Positions 1-12,182 of a DNA stretch of 64,000 nucleotides are shown here, piece after piece. The DNA comes from Pleurobrachia bachei (lineage: Eukaryota > Ctenophora > Tentaculata > Cydippida > Pleurobrachiidae), in assembly GCA_000695325.1 (NCBI GenBank), contig AVPN01000016.1:59078-123077 (forward strand). The letters run 5' to 3'. A program made the translations under genes and the position numbers. A model generated the notes under the pieces. That model did no database searches. It saw nothing but the letters and a program-made list of their open reading frames with translations, and was not told the origin of the DNA. Numbering within the stretch: the first letter of the stretch is position 1; each line of letters starts with the position of its first letter.

Positions 1-34
<34 letters not shown>

Positions 35-54
35 CGAGAGAGAGAGAGAGAGAA
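1..54. repeat. (GA)n microsatellite
   Basis: Nearly pure GA dinucleotide tract with two GC interruptions. It lies beyond the 3' end of the metalloproteinase gene, and positions 55-119 hold no feature I can support. Confidence 0.95.
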
Positions 55-119
55 AAGGGTCAGAAGTGAACGGGATACCTCATTCATAATATCAAACTTA
101 ACAGTTTCAGTCATCGCAT

Positions 120-3084
120 TCAGAACAACCACTCCGGATGTAAATTGTAAATACAGTTTGACCTCTGTTGTTCAGGGGGTCTCATAACCCATCCTCTGAT
201 TCCCTTACCTTGTGTAGCGTCAACCATGGCCCCCTCCATTGCAGTTATCTTTAACACCACTTTACTCGGCCTCCCTCTCCCAGGTATCTGTCTCTTGTAC
301 CAGAGATAACCCTGGCCTCTGGATAAGGTGATACTGTCCTTCTTCTTTTGTAGACGGGTGGAGTCTGGGCTGTTTGTACACCGTCCTGAGATCACTTGTA
401 TTGCGTCGTAGAAGTAGAGTGCTGGCCGGACCTGGGGGATAGTAAGGTATTGTTGTGTTCTTATTCTCTAAAGCTCTCAATCATCATCGATAACTCGACT
501 CTTAGTGGGCAAGGATTTAGATGCTGGCTCATAATAAGCTGATATTGACCCGGTATAATAATAATCTCACCCTAGAATGTATCGCCACGTTAACCACGAT
601 TCCCCGTGCCGCAGTTATCTTGGTGACACACCACTCCACCTCTCCACCCTCTACTCTATCTATCTGTAGTGTCACCGTCCTACCCCTCCCATCAGCCCTT
701 GAGAAGTGTATCTCCCTGGTAACGCATTTAGTTGCCATGGGCACCAGCGTGTACATCAGCCCCCTTTTAACGGTAGCACCATACTGTAGTTCTATCTGCT
801 GGTTGGTTATGAACTGGGAGTTGGTCTTAGAGCAGAGTATATCCCCACTGACATCTAGGAAGGTGTCGCTACAACCCCTACCACCTCCTCGACGTGTGTG
901 TACAAGATGGGAGGCATCCGCACACATAAAGTAGGTGAGGTCATTGTCAGGTAATGAAACCTCACACCTCACACCTCGTGATACCTCATTTGGGTTAATT
1001 GTGGTTGCTAGGCAACTGGATATCACATTGTTACAAGGTTGGAGGGTCACCTCGCAGGTAAAACTATAACTCACAAACACCCCTCCACGTTCTATCGTCT
1101 CATCTGTGTGGTAGTAAATAAGAAACACGTGATCAGTTAGAATCGTGACGTCATGATCCTCTGAACAGAATCTCTGTTTACCATGCTCTACTGTATACAC
1201 CTCCACCCAATCATACGAACACAGTTTATCCTGCTCTAGGTCCACACCTGACAGTGTTATCTCTCCTCCAATATCCCCTCCACCCCTCAAAACACAATCC
1301 TGGTTAGGTAGGTACCGCCAGTTGTTGCCCAGCTCTGGTGACCACTGTCCACCTTCATCAAAGTGACACTGTTTGTCACTCACAACCGGGTATAATTCAA
1401 TATCTTCTGTATCTGGGTAATCCTCCGTGACAACAAGACTCAGTTCAGTACCCGTACTGTACACTGTTTCTATTGTATTGTTGCCAGTAACCATAACAGC
1501 CATGATTATCTTGCTGGTATCTGGTGTTGAGATTCTTACCTCACACTCACCCTTTACCAGCTGCTCTCTAACCCAGGCCAGGGATAACACATAAGGGGTC
1601 TGGAAGATATGGATTAGACAGGGTGTAGGTTCAAAATAGGAGAACATGAGTCGGAATCCTTGTCTTTGGATGTGAAAGTCTGATTTGAAGTTGATTGAGA
1701 TGATTTCAGAGTCAGGATAATCTAGTGTCTCCCCATACTTAGTTCCACAGAGGGTTGTAGACTGGTTGGTGGAGTCAGTGATAGTCAGCTTGTCAGATAA
1801 ACAGTCCTCCCCTCCTTCAATCTCCAACTTTAGGATTGAGACAGTTATACCTGGTACCTCGTTAGGGTTGACAACCACCCAAGTACAATCAGCACCGTTA
1901 GGATATGCCCCAAGGTACTCAACTGGGCTCTCTAGCAGCGTCCCGTTCTCTCTCAACCCTCCACAATCCAACTCCCAACTTCCCCCTGTCCCGTGCATTA
2001 CAGGATGAGATCCCGTTCTAGTTGTGGGTGGTTGTGTCTTTGCGCGGGTTGTGTGGACCGTGGTGATGGTCGGGGTTGGGGTACTAGCCTCGTCCACTAA
2101 AGGGTCCACCTCATCACCATTACTCAGCCCGTACATGGTCTTTATAGCCCGAACATCCACAGGAGATAGAGACCTGAAGGAGTCACCCTGACATGAGTTA
2201 ATCACCAGCTTCTTGTTGAAGAACGCGTACATGATAGACTCTTTATCAGTGGCATGCCCCAGTCCCAGGGCATGCCCAATCTCGTGCAGGACTACAGTGT
2301 AAAGCATACAATCGTCACTCCAATCATCATCAGCGTCAATGTGAATCCTACCGTGGGAGGGGTAGAACGCGTGAGCTAGCACCCCTCCCTCGCCATCAAA
2401 TGAACACCCAACAGGGGGAGCGTGTTGTTCTGATTCGAAACTAACTGCTATATCAGGGGTGTCTGTTGTTGTCATGGTGAATTCTAAACCGCAGTGTCTG
2501 GCCCACTCATTGAATGCAGCACTAACTAGTCTCACCACTCTATCATCTTCAGAACCAGAAGATGAACTTGTTATTCCAAATGTCAGGTCTTTCTTACCCC
2601 ACTTTGGTCCAAGAAACACATCCCGTTTTAACCGTCCCCCCTCCTCTTTCTCCTCAGTCCCGTCTAGGAAGAACTTGGCTAATTTGTTATCCATTAAATC
2701 AGGGTTTTGGCATCTTGGCGTTGCCATGGCTTCCAACGTAGCTTCATCAAACTCTCCTGTTTCCGGGATAACGGCATATCTCTGGAGGGTTCGTATTGTG
2801 TTCTGATCTATAAAGGTATCCACCCCCTCTGTGGGCAACTCCTCGATATATCTCAGATTTGCAATTGTTTTGATGCCTGTTGGAGTGTCATCCGGTGTTG
2901 CCAGGTAACCAAACTGCCGCAAGAACTCTATCCTGGCACGGCTGTGGGAGGTGAACACAGACTTGACTTCCTCGTCATAGCTGCTACAGAGTACAGAAGA
3001 TATCAGGCAGGGGAGGAGGTAAACCAACGCAAACATTGAAAACAAGGAAGGGAAATGAATGTGAGTTATTCGGGATATGAGCAT
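120..3084 (-). CDS. Secreted matrix metalloproteinase with CUB-like C-terminal domains
   Basis: Two-exon model: 3084-571 and 431-120, about 941 residues. The donor AGG|GTGAG and acceptor CCCCCAG|G join in frame (phase 0). This adds 103 residues beyond the point where the first exon, read through, would stop at 529. An N-terminal hydrophobic stretch (about residues 17-34, possibly with Met17 as start) looks like a signal peptide. Next come a pro-domain with the cysteine switch PRCQNPD (Cys about 125), a furin-type RLKR (about 151-154), the zinc site HEIGHALGLGH (about 267-277) and a Met-turn Met (about 285). These define an M10A matrixin. A Thr/Pro-rich linker follows. After it come a CUB domain (starting about residue 373, LDCGG) and two more CUB-like segments. 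No hemopexin repeats are visible. It should be secreted as a zymogen and cleave extracellular matrix. The catalytic assignment is firm; the last exon and the later CUB-like calls are inference. Confidence 0.9.
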
Positions 3085-3602
3085 GATTTAATAAACACGC
3101 CCGGCCCTAGAGTTTCGTCATACACCTAGTGACGTCATATTCTGTTGCTTTTGGCAGGTCTCTCAGATCAGTAGAAGGTGGTGGAGGGAAGATGACATAC
3201 ATGTTTTTTGATCTTAATTGATTCAATTAGTTGACAAAGTATTGGATAATTGATCTACTTGAGGCCATAAGCATACTGTTGGTGATGATCACAATCAGGT
3301 CAGTGTGCGGAGATTTTGCTGTTCACCTACATGTGCGAGGGAGAGAGATGATAGCGATTATTTTTAAACAAACCCCTGGTTATTCGTCCTATCAATAGCC
3401 CAATAAAAACTATCTCTCTCAAACAATAAGACGAGCCCAGCTGTTGTCTAAGTGACACCCGGGTTAAAACAATGGAGATTCAGTGATAGATTTCTTTTGT
3501 CTCTTTTGAGAAATCTTCCAAACACCCCTACAACTTGATAAAACTCGCACCTTCCCTCAATAAATAGGGCCCGTGAACGGGCCGTTAAATCACTATTGCA
3601 AC
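3085..3602. promoter_or_regulatory. Divergent intergenic region, metalloproteinase / BPI
   Basis: 518-bp gap between the start of the minus-strand protease gene and the plus-strand BPI gene, so it should carry both promoters. A weak TATA-like TAAATAGG sits at 3561-3568, about 35-40 bp before the BPI ATG. No other element is clear. Confidence 0.4.
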
Positions 3603-6600
3603 ATGAGGGTTTCTTTGTTTTTAGTTGTGGTTCTTGGGTTATTGGCCGGTCAGGCTCATGGGTATAGTAAGGAGACTGTCCGGGGCAGGCTCAACTCTGC
3701 TGGTACTAACCAGGTAAATTAGGAAACTGTGTTTTTGATTTTCAGTTGTCATCACAAGAACCCGGGTTATTTTGCTTTCAATTAATTACACGACCGTCGA
3801 TCAGGTGGTGAATCCCCTGCACTGCATCTCCCATGGTTCAAACTCTCTCTCTCTCTAACGCCATCCCCGCCCCCAGGTTGAGCCTCCCTCCCTCTCTAAC
3901 CCCATCTCCCCCCGCCAGGTTGAGGCGATGATGCGGGATATGATCAGGAAGGTTAACGACCTAATTAAGCAGTACACCAGGCTGAACAATATGCAAATTG
4001 GACCCGTTAACGTGGAGCACTTCTCTGTCAGAACTCTTGACACTGCAAATGTTAATATCATCATGAACGCCAACAAGTAAGGGTCGAGTCTCCAGCTGAT
4101 TTATCACAAGTCATACTAAAGTACATGACTGTAACATTACGGTCATGACTGTTACACACCTCTTAACTTAAAAATTCTTCCTCAGACTAGGAGTGAAACT
4201 GAACAATGCCCGAGTTCACCTGACAGCTAACTTGGCCGTGTATATCCCTGTCTTTATTGGGCACATCAAGGTTGCTGGACAGTTCGATACTTACGGAGAC
4301 AACATTAATGCCCAGCTAGACTCCTCTGTTGGTAAGTGTGGGGGGGGGAGGGGGGGGGTCGCGACAGGTTTCTATGTCACCAAGGTGATCTCTTTGAGAC
4401 GAGGTAAATTGGAGGGGGCATGTGGTACTGGCTGTCGATTGAATATGATGTGTCACATGACTTTTAATGGTGACGGCATAGCATGATGACGTCATAGCTA
4501 TTTATCCTTTCTAATCAAGATCTGATATCTGCAGGTATTGCCGGAGGAAAGTTCAGGTCTAATGGTATGGGATGTTCCCTGCATGTCGGGAGCCCTCGAG
4601 TTGATCTCCATCTGTAAGTATAGAGAACCTTCCTTGTTTGATCCTGTCTCTCCGTGCCCTGAACAAAACAATAACCAATATCCCTGTTTAACCGGTTTAA
4701 CTTGCACTGCCCCATCCTAAACAATAACAACCCTCTCAGGCCCATTATCAACCATCTGGCCAACATGATCCTGCAAGGTATGATGCCCTCTGTTCAGAAT
4801 GCTGTCTGTGAGGGAGTGAAGAAATACGGAAATGGAATGGTAAACTCTGTCTTCCAGAGTCTCCCCAGTAAGTTACTTTATTGTTGATCTAGTGTCCCTG
4901 AACTTTCTTTGATTCTCGAAATTTCTCGATATTGCGCTCAGATTACACCGCTTTTTCATTCCACTTCCAACCGTTTACTGTGTCAATAGCAACGATGGCA
5001 CTAACCCGCCAGTAACACCCCCTACCTTCCAGACCAGATCAATGTGTTTAACCTGTTCCGTCTGCACTTCCCCGTTACCAGTTTCAGGTCCTGGAACCGA
5101 CATATGGTGGCTGGAATCGGGGTAAGTTGCTATAATAGCTGATACTAATTGGGAAAGAGAGAGTAGTATTTTAGAAGTCTCCCAACACTATCTTAGATAC
5201 CACCTAAGTTACTATCCTAGATAGGGAACACAACAACGCCAATACCTTCTTATACAGGTCTATCACCCTTCTAACATAGTTCTAACACCCTTCTAACATA
5301 GTTCTAACACCCTTCTAACATAGTTCTAACACCCTTCTTCCTCAGTTAGAGTTGAGGCCTACCAATAACAGACCCGTTGACACCACTGGAATGAGGCTCC
5401 TTTCCATCCCTGAAGCTGAGGACAGTAAGTAGATATATTGTGTTCCTTTATTGAGTAAAGGGTGGGTCCCTCAGAGTTGAGTCTTCAAAATTTTATAATC
5501 TTGTTCCCATTATTATTATTCAACTATTCCACAACCCCCTCCCCTGCAGGACACATGGCGTGTGTGTCTGCCTCTGACTAACCCCTCCCCTGCAGGGCAC
5601 ATCAGGACACATGGCGTGTGTGTCTGCCTCTGACTAACTCCACAACCCTCCCCCTCCCCAGGACACATGGCGTGTGTGTCTGCCTCTGACTAACTCCACA
5701 ACCCTCCCCCTCCCCAGGACACATGGCGTGTGTGTCTGCCTCTGACTAACTCCACAACCCTCCCCCTCCCCAGGACACATGGCGTGTGTGTCTGCCTCTG
5801 ACTAACTCCACAACCCTCCCCCTCCCCAGGACACATGGCGTGTGTGTCTGCCTCTGACTAACTCCACAACCCTCCCCCTCCCCAGGACACATGGCGTGTG
5901 TGTCTGCCTCTGACTAACTCCACAACCCTCCCCCTCCCCAGGACACATGGCGTGTGTGTCTGCCTCTGACTAACTCCCCTCCCCTTCTATTCTAACTCCC
6001 CTCCCCAGGGCACATGGCGTGTGTGTCTGCCTCTGACTAACTCCACAACCCTCCCCCTCCCCAGGACACATGGCGTGTGTGTCTGCCTCTGACTGGGTGA
6101 TCAACTCTGCCTCCAGAACCTTCCTACCCGCCGGTACCTCATTCTCCATGGATGTAGCCAGCATCCTCAAGATGTTCTTCGGAAACGTCTTTGGAGAGAA
6201 CATCTTTGTTGAGGTAAATAACTATGCTTAGAAAGAAAGGAAGGGTCCAGGCGATAACAGTGTAAAATATTGGTAAACTAGTCCGGTGTGTTTGAGCAGT
6301 TTCTATCTGCTTATGTTCGTTAGAATTTATATATGAACTATCTTTCTTACTCTCTAGGGAACTATTTCTGATGCCCCTCTATTCCTGGTGGAGCCTGATG
6401 AGATGAAATTCACCATCGCCGCTTCCGGTAAGAATCACTATGACAACCATTGGATGAGTTCCAAAGAAATATGAATTTAGAAGCTGTGTTCCAAGGAATG
6501 CATTCCAATAAGAAGTTGACATATTTAACATTGGCCAATGCACGTGCCAAGTAGCTAAAATTAGCTCCAGTTTTACATAGTCCCGGTTCTGTTTCTTGTA

Positions 6601-7721
6601 GCTGCTGTGAAGATTAAAATTAGGCCCCCCTGAATATACTAAAATACACCGTGAGAGAGAGAGCGTCTCGTGACAGTGTGATAATTAGAAAGACAGACAA
6701 GCAAACTTAACTCCATCCCAGGACGATTGTTGGACAAGGATGGAAATGTTATTCCTGGTACTGAGACTGAACCTGTCCAGGTATGAAATATCGATAACTT
6801 TCCCTCTAAAGTCTCATTATATCCCCTCATTTGTCTGTCGAATTTTTCATCATCTCTCCATTAATTTCCCCCACAAACACTTCCCCACTTCTCCGCGCTA
6901 CAACATGACTAACATTCCCGCTACAACATCTAACATTGAAATAGTGTTTATTTATTGATTCAACATGTACTTAACATCTCTCCCTGATTTCAGCTGAGTG
7001 TGGAGACTCCCACCAACACGAACCCCCTGTTCAAGACTGTTAAGATCAGTGTCAAGGGACCCCTGACTTTCCATGCCGACCTTGACCTCTCTATTATCAT
7101 CGATTACATTATCGAGCTTATCACGAAGAAGGCCGCTGGTAAGAGAACACAATATGTGTGTCCCTGTATTGTAATGTTTCACATCATTGTGATGTGTCTC
7201 TCTTGCTGGAGACGGGGGGTTGTCGCTTAAAGTAAGCACGTGGAGGAGGCAACACATTCCTTTGAACCCTATGAATTCCCATTTCTTTGTTTGTGTATCC
7301 TGAACTCAAATACCCAATACCCATAATTTCCCTTGGGTTGTGTCCCCCGGCACCCGCTATAACTCTAATGATTTCCCCTGACAGTCCAGGAGATTCTGGT
7401 TAAGAGGGCCAACACCACCTCTCTGAAGAACGCTATGAACAAGATGTTCTTTGGAAATCTGTTCAGTAACCTCTCAGTCGCATTCCAGGCTCGACATGTA
7501 AGTGTAGTGCATTATACCCAGGGCCTGTTGACTTAATCAAAAACACAGGGCAACATTCAGCTAGTTTCGAATTGTGTCGTGTTATCTGTCCAACTATCCC
7601 TCATATTAACCTCTGCCTATCCCAACTACAGGGTGCCCTGATCACATGTCTGAGTGCCTACCCCAACAGCCGAGCATCCTACAAGGTTCTCAACGCTCTC
7701 CGAGGATCCTTCCGAGGATAA
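3603..7721 (+). CDS. BPI/LBP/CETP-family lipid-binding protein
   Basis: Thirteen exons: 3603-3713, 3919-4076, 4186-4331, 4535-4613, 4740-4867, 5033-5121, 5346-5424, 6065-6213, 6358-6427, 6722-6780, 6994-7138, 7385-7497 and 7632-7721. All junctions are GT-AG and phases close to 471 residues (BPI is about 490). Residues 1-20 are a signal peptide. The N-terminal half shows the family pattern of alternating short strands, then a GMGCSLHVGSPRVDLHLP segment and a helix ending near NAVCEGVKKYG; these two Cys match the family's conserved disulfide. The C-terminal half is a second barrel-like unit. Family members bind lipopolysaccharide or lipids outside the cell, so an innate-immune or lipid-transfer role is likely. 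Intron 7 holds a minisatellite copying the exon 8 acceptor. Orthology to a specific vertebrate member cannot be set. Confidence 0.88.
5264..5340. repeat. Short tandem repeat in BPI intron 6
   Basis: About 3.5 copies of a 22-bp unit (ACCCTTCTAACATAGTTCTA-like) just upstream of the exon 7 acceptor. The pyrimidine-rich strand may serve as an extended polypyrimidine tract. Confidence 0.85.
5531..6064. repeat. Minisatellite made of exon 8 acceptor copies
   Basis: Nine upstream copies of the intron 7/exon 8 junction precede the true exon 8 at 6065. The regular unit is 56 bp. Each carries a C-rich tract, a CAG or near-CAG acceptor, and about 30 bp matching exon 8 (ACACATGGCGTGTGTGTCTG...), then TAA in the exon's own reading frame. 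The unit thus includes a full decoy 3' splice site followed by a short coding copy that would stop translation if spliced in. The first two and the eighth to ninth copies are irregular. Confidence 0.93.
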
Positions 7722-8430
7722 ACATAGAAGATAAAAAACTGTGATTAATTTATGGAATTTTAAATTCTTTCTAAACGACAAATATATATCTGACAATTGT
7801 TAACTTTTAAACTTTGAAAAACCTCTCAAATATTACACATTTTTTGGTCAGCATGGTCATATTATGCCACGGTCTGCTCAAGACACCTCCCCATGATCAC
7901 ATGGTGTCATATTACGTTTCATTTAAAACACGTGGGTCACATTTCACGTGGTTCATCTCAAATCGAGATTACATTACTAAAAAACTGTTTAGTACACCTC
8001 TCTACAGCAGGAACTGACCGACACGAGTAAACAACCAATCAGGACTCGTTATCTAGGTCACGTGACTGGTTATTAGCCAATCGGGGACCAGTATTTCCTG
8101 ATTCGGCCAGTTCCTGCTTCTCTACTATCAGGTTAATGCTCTGACAGCTTCTCTAAAGGTCAGCGAGTCTTTTTAAACAGCATCTCCCATTTCTCAGATA
8201 CTTCCCGAATTGATGTACAAAAATACACAATGCTATCCAAAGATCTCTCCACCGCTTCACAGCTCTATGGCTAAAGCTGCATTTTCTAACAAGCTATTCC
8301 TAACGAAAATATTCTTTTTTCTCTCCCTCGTGAGTCATTGTCTTGTTTGAGAGTCCGTATCTCCTACGTGCGACCCACGAGAGAGGAAAGAGCCAAATAT
8401 ATATCAAAGTTTCTTCTCTTTCTTTCTCTC
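7722..8430. other. Convergent intergenic region
   Basis: 709 bp between the BPI stop (+) and the TCP11 stop (-). Apart from the small inverted-repeat element at 8007-8117, it is AT-rich 3'-flanking sequence with no gene I can support. Confidence 0.7.
8007..8117. mobile_element. MITE-like element, copy 1
   Basis: 111-bp element with 14-bp terminal inverted repeats (GCAGGAACTGACCG and CGGCCAGTTCCTGC, one mismatch). The interior, including AAACAACCAATCAG and GGTCACGTGACTGGTTAT, is nearly the same as the element at 10819-10925. TCTCTAC occurs next to both ends and may be a target-site duplication. It codes for nothing, so it is a non-autonomous DNA transposon. Confidence 0.75.
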
Positions 8431-11045
8431 TCACTGACTGGGCGGTTTCAAGATGGCTGCATAGTGAGATCCATAGACCTGTCTGTTGTAGTGGACCAGC
8501 TTCTGGTACTGATCCCCCATTCCCTCTACATCTCCCAGCAGGTTCTTAGGTACCTCAACCTTTCTGTTTAGAGACCGCTCCGTCAGGTAATCATGGAGAC
8601 GACGAGTTAGGAGATCCAGAACGGGATCCTGGACCGTCCCTCGGATGACTGCATCCAGACACCCTGACACCTTGTCATCCACTGAGTCTCGAGGCAACCG
8701 TGGCACCTTGGTCAGTACCATGTCTGTGGTCTTGGCTTGGATTAGGTCTGCTGCGTCTGCGGGGTTGGTGTTCTCGGGGGATAGGATTCGGAGGGTGCTC
8801 AGCAGGGATGAGAGGAAGGAGGGCTCTGAGAGGTCCTCGTGGAGGGAAGAGAGACGGATGGAGAGGAGAGAGACGAGGAGGGAGAAACGGGTGGTGTGTC
8901 CAAGCTGAGCGTATCTTTCCTGGTCCAGGGCTGTAGTCTGGGGAGGGAAGAGAGGGGTTATTTGGGGTCCAAATGGGGAGAGTTGACTTGTTCAAACAGT
9001 ATTAGGCGACTCAAGGAAAGATCTATAGTAGATAGATGAAAATAAAAACCAATTACCCCCTAATTACCTCTGGTTTTGGCGGATCAACAGCCAGTAGTTT
9101 GAGGTATGCGTTGCACATTGTTGCGAGTGGCCCACTCTCACTGTGACTCTCTCTAATCCATTCCTTGGTCCTATCCAACCCACTGGGGTGAACCTCCAGG
9201 AATTCAGCAAACTTCGCCCTCTCATACTCAACACTGTTCTCTCTGATCTTTTGTTTCGTTTGTTCGAGGTAGAAGTTAGCTATCTCCAGTTTGATAGCGT
9301 CAACAGCCTCGAATATTGATCTGAATAGAGGGGAGTTGGGAGTTAGTTTCTTAGATCAAGATGTGAATGTCAAATGTTGATATAAACTAGTTATTCAAAT
9401 AATCAGATGTGTTCAAATAATCAACCCTTCAATACTAGCAAGTAGCAGTATCTGTATTTACTTGAAGATGGTTGGTACATCGGTAAGTTTGGTGATTGCC
9501 TTGATTTCCTCGTCCTGTGCTGCAGAGCAAAGTTTCAACAAAATAGAAACCACTGCTTCAATCTTCTGGTGTAGGTTAAAGGCATTGTGCTCAATCTGTG
9601 GGGGAGGAATGGGGTTCACTAGTGAGTCAGTGCACCAGTGGTTTTTGAATTTTGATTTGCCTCAATCCATGCCCCATTATTTCATCCGTAATTAGAGGCA
9701 TAATTGTAGCGCGCGACAAGTAATTTGATTACTTTTCCGCGCGGTCAATACCATATATGGGCATGTGTCTACACAAAGTACAAAATGTACTCGAACGGTT
9801 GTGCAGAAATACATGATCACCATTTACCTGCTGCTTGATCAAATCTGTATCAATTTCTCCCGAGATGAGTTGCCGGAAGTGATGTGAGGGAGGGAGTTTC
9901 TCAATCGTCCCAATACCCTCAATATTCAGTCTGATTTGACCGAGCATTTCAACACATTGCCCATACTCTCCCCGTCCGACCTCCTCTCGCACAATATCCC
10001 AGTATGCTGCCTTTAGAGTGCTTTCCACCTGGCCTTGCAGTCTGAAGAGGCGAAATTGGTTTAGTGGTAGATTAGATTTGTGGGCATCTGACAGGTGCGA
10101 CCCCCACCCTTCACCCATGCAACAGTGTGTCCCGTGCAGTGTTCACTAATACTGCAGTAGTGTGGCCAATTAAGTGTTCACCAGTTCGACCAGCCAACAC
10201 TGTATTGAATCCGCACATAAAACATCCGGTTCTATGCTACTGTAGTCTTCAGAAAACACGACAGAAAACTCGGTCATATTTCCCACAACTGACAACGCCC
10301 AATCTGACAGTAGTGCAAGATCTACCGAACCCTCACAGTCACAGAGAGAAATGCGGTATGAACCACATGCAACCTACCACTCAAGACTCACCCTTGTGGT
10401 TGTGGTCGTTCTATCTGGTATTTATCATTCATCACAATCTCGTGAGCCATCTCCATCTTACTCATACTCTCATAAAACTCATCAGAGGGCCCTGGGACTT
10501 CCTCCTCTACCTCCTCCTCCCCATGATAACACATCTCCTCCTCAATCATCTCTTGTGGAGGTGCTGGGGTTGTGATTTCAGGGAGAGGGGCAGTAGGACG
10601 AGGGGATGGTGGCGGGGTTCTGGCTAGTGTTCGTCCTGGAGCTGGAGCTTGGATATCGGGTCGGTTAGGATCCCCGGAAGATTCTTTGAATTCCTTTAGA
10701 GCGACCTGTCCTCCGATCTCTATAACTCGGTCAAGTACCATCTGTTCTTGTGATTGGACGTGGGAGAGGACTGCGTGGCTGTCATCTGCTTCTTCAACAG
10801 CTGTAGAGGATAGAAATTAGAAACCAACCGATACAAGTAAACAACCAATCAGAACTCCTTATTTAGGTCACGTGACTGGTTATCAGCCAATAAGGGACCA
10901 GTATTTCCTGATTCGGTCGGTTCTTGGATAGAAATTGTTCAGGGCAGTAGTTTAGAGAGGTTTGTCAAAAAGAGTTGGTGTGTAACAATGTAACACCAAC
11001 CGGGTATATTAGACATCACACACGGCAGACATACAGCAACTGGGT

Positions 11046-11093
<48 letters not shown>

Positions 11094-12144
11094 TACACAT
11101 AAAGTTGTACAGACAGACATTGTTACATCAGACAGCTACAAACACAATGACAACAACAATAGCACTCTCTCCCCCAGTAGTTGCTATTAATATACTCACA
11201 TCCAGGTAGATCGGAGGATCCTGCGTTCTCTGCTCTCGCTGTCATCGCCTCTTTAACCTCCTGAAAAATAGGAACATTTCACGATCACAGCTGTGTGTAC
11301 GGTGTTTTGAATTATTGAATTATTGGCCCATCTCCAATGAATCACTCCCTTTCCGGTAGTTTTAACTTTTAACTATTAGCCCCTCGTGCCTCACAGTCAT
11401 GCATGATAGTCCCTTCCCACAAGGTCATGTGCAGTGAATATATCTCGTGCGTAATCCGATCAGCTGCTGTATTCATCCGACACGTTCCCTGGCCTCTCTC
11501 CAGCAGTTCACCCTTTATCACGTGTGGTGCTGCGCGTGTTTCACTGGTGTGCTTTTATCACGCGCAACAACTCGCGCGCCCCAGTCAAGGGAGATCATAA
11601 TAATGTGAGAGAGATCCAAAGCTCAGAGTGATATTGCGCAAGGGGAATGAAGATGAGAGAGCGTGTGTGGTTATGAGATGATGAGAAGGATAGGAGAGAG
11701 AAGGAAAGGCAGCTTCTCTTCTTGACTGAGATACACAAATTACTCGAACCCTACCCTTTATTAGAAGTTGCTACAAAAAGTATGACACGTGTAAATATTT
11801 GCGAAGTTTTTATGTGCTCTTCTTGTAATATCCAAATCCGTCAGGCCAATGCTTTGACAGATCCAAATGGCAGTAACATTCATACATTTCCTAAATGGTC
11901 TGTAGCGCGCGAATTCTCTCATCTGAGCTCTCTCACTGCAGAAAAGTGTGCTTTTATTGCGCGCACGTGAGTTTATCCAGTGGACAGGGCGGGATCCTAT
12001 TATTCGCGAAGCGAATAATAATATAGGATGCAATGGATCCAAAGTAGTTTAGAGAGCTTTGTCAAAAAGAGTTGGTGTGTAACAATGTAACACCAACCGG
12101 GTATATTAGACATCACACACGGCAGACATACAGCAACTGGGTGG

Positions 12145-12182
<38 letters not shown>

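Noticed and set aside
5531-6064. CRISPR-like regular array
   Set aside because: The regular units are contiguous exact copies of an exon junction without unique spacers, inside a eukaryotic intron.
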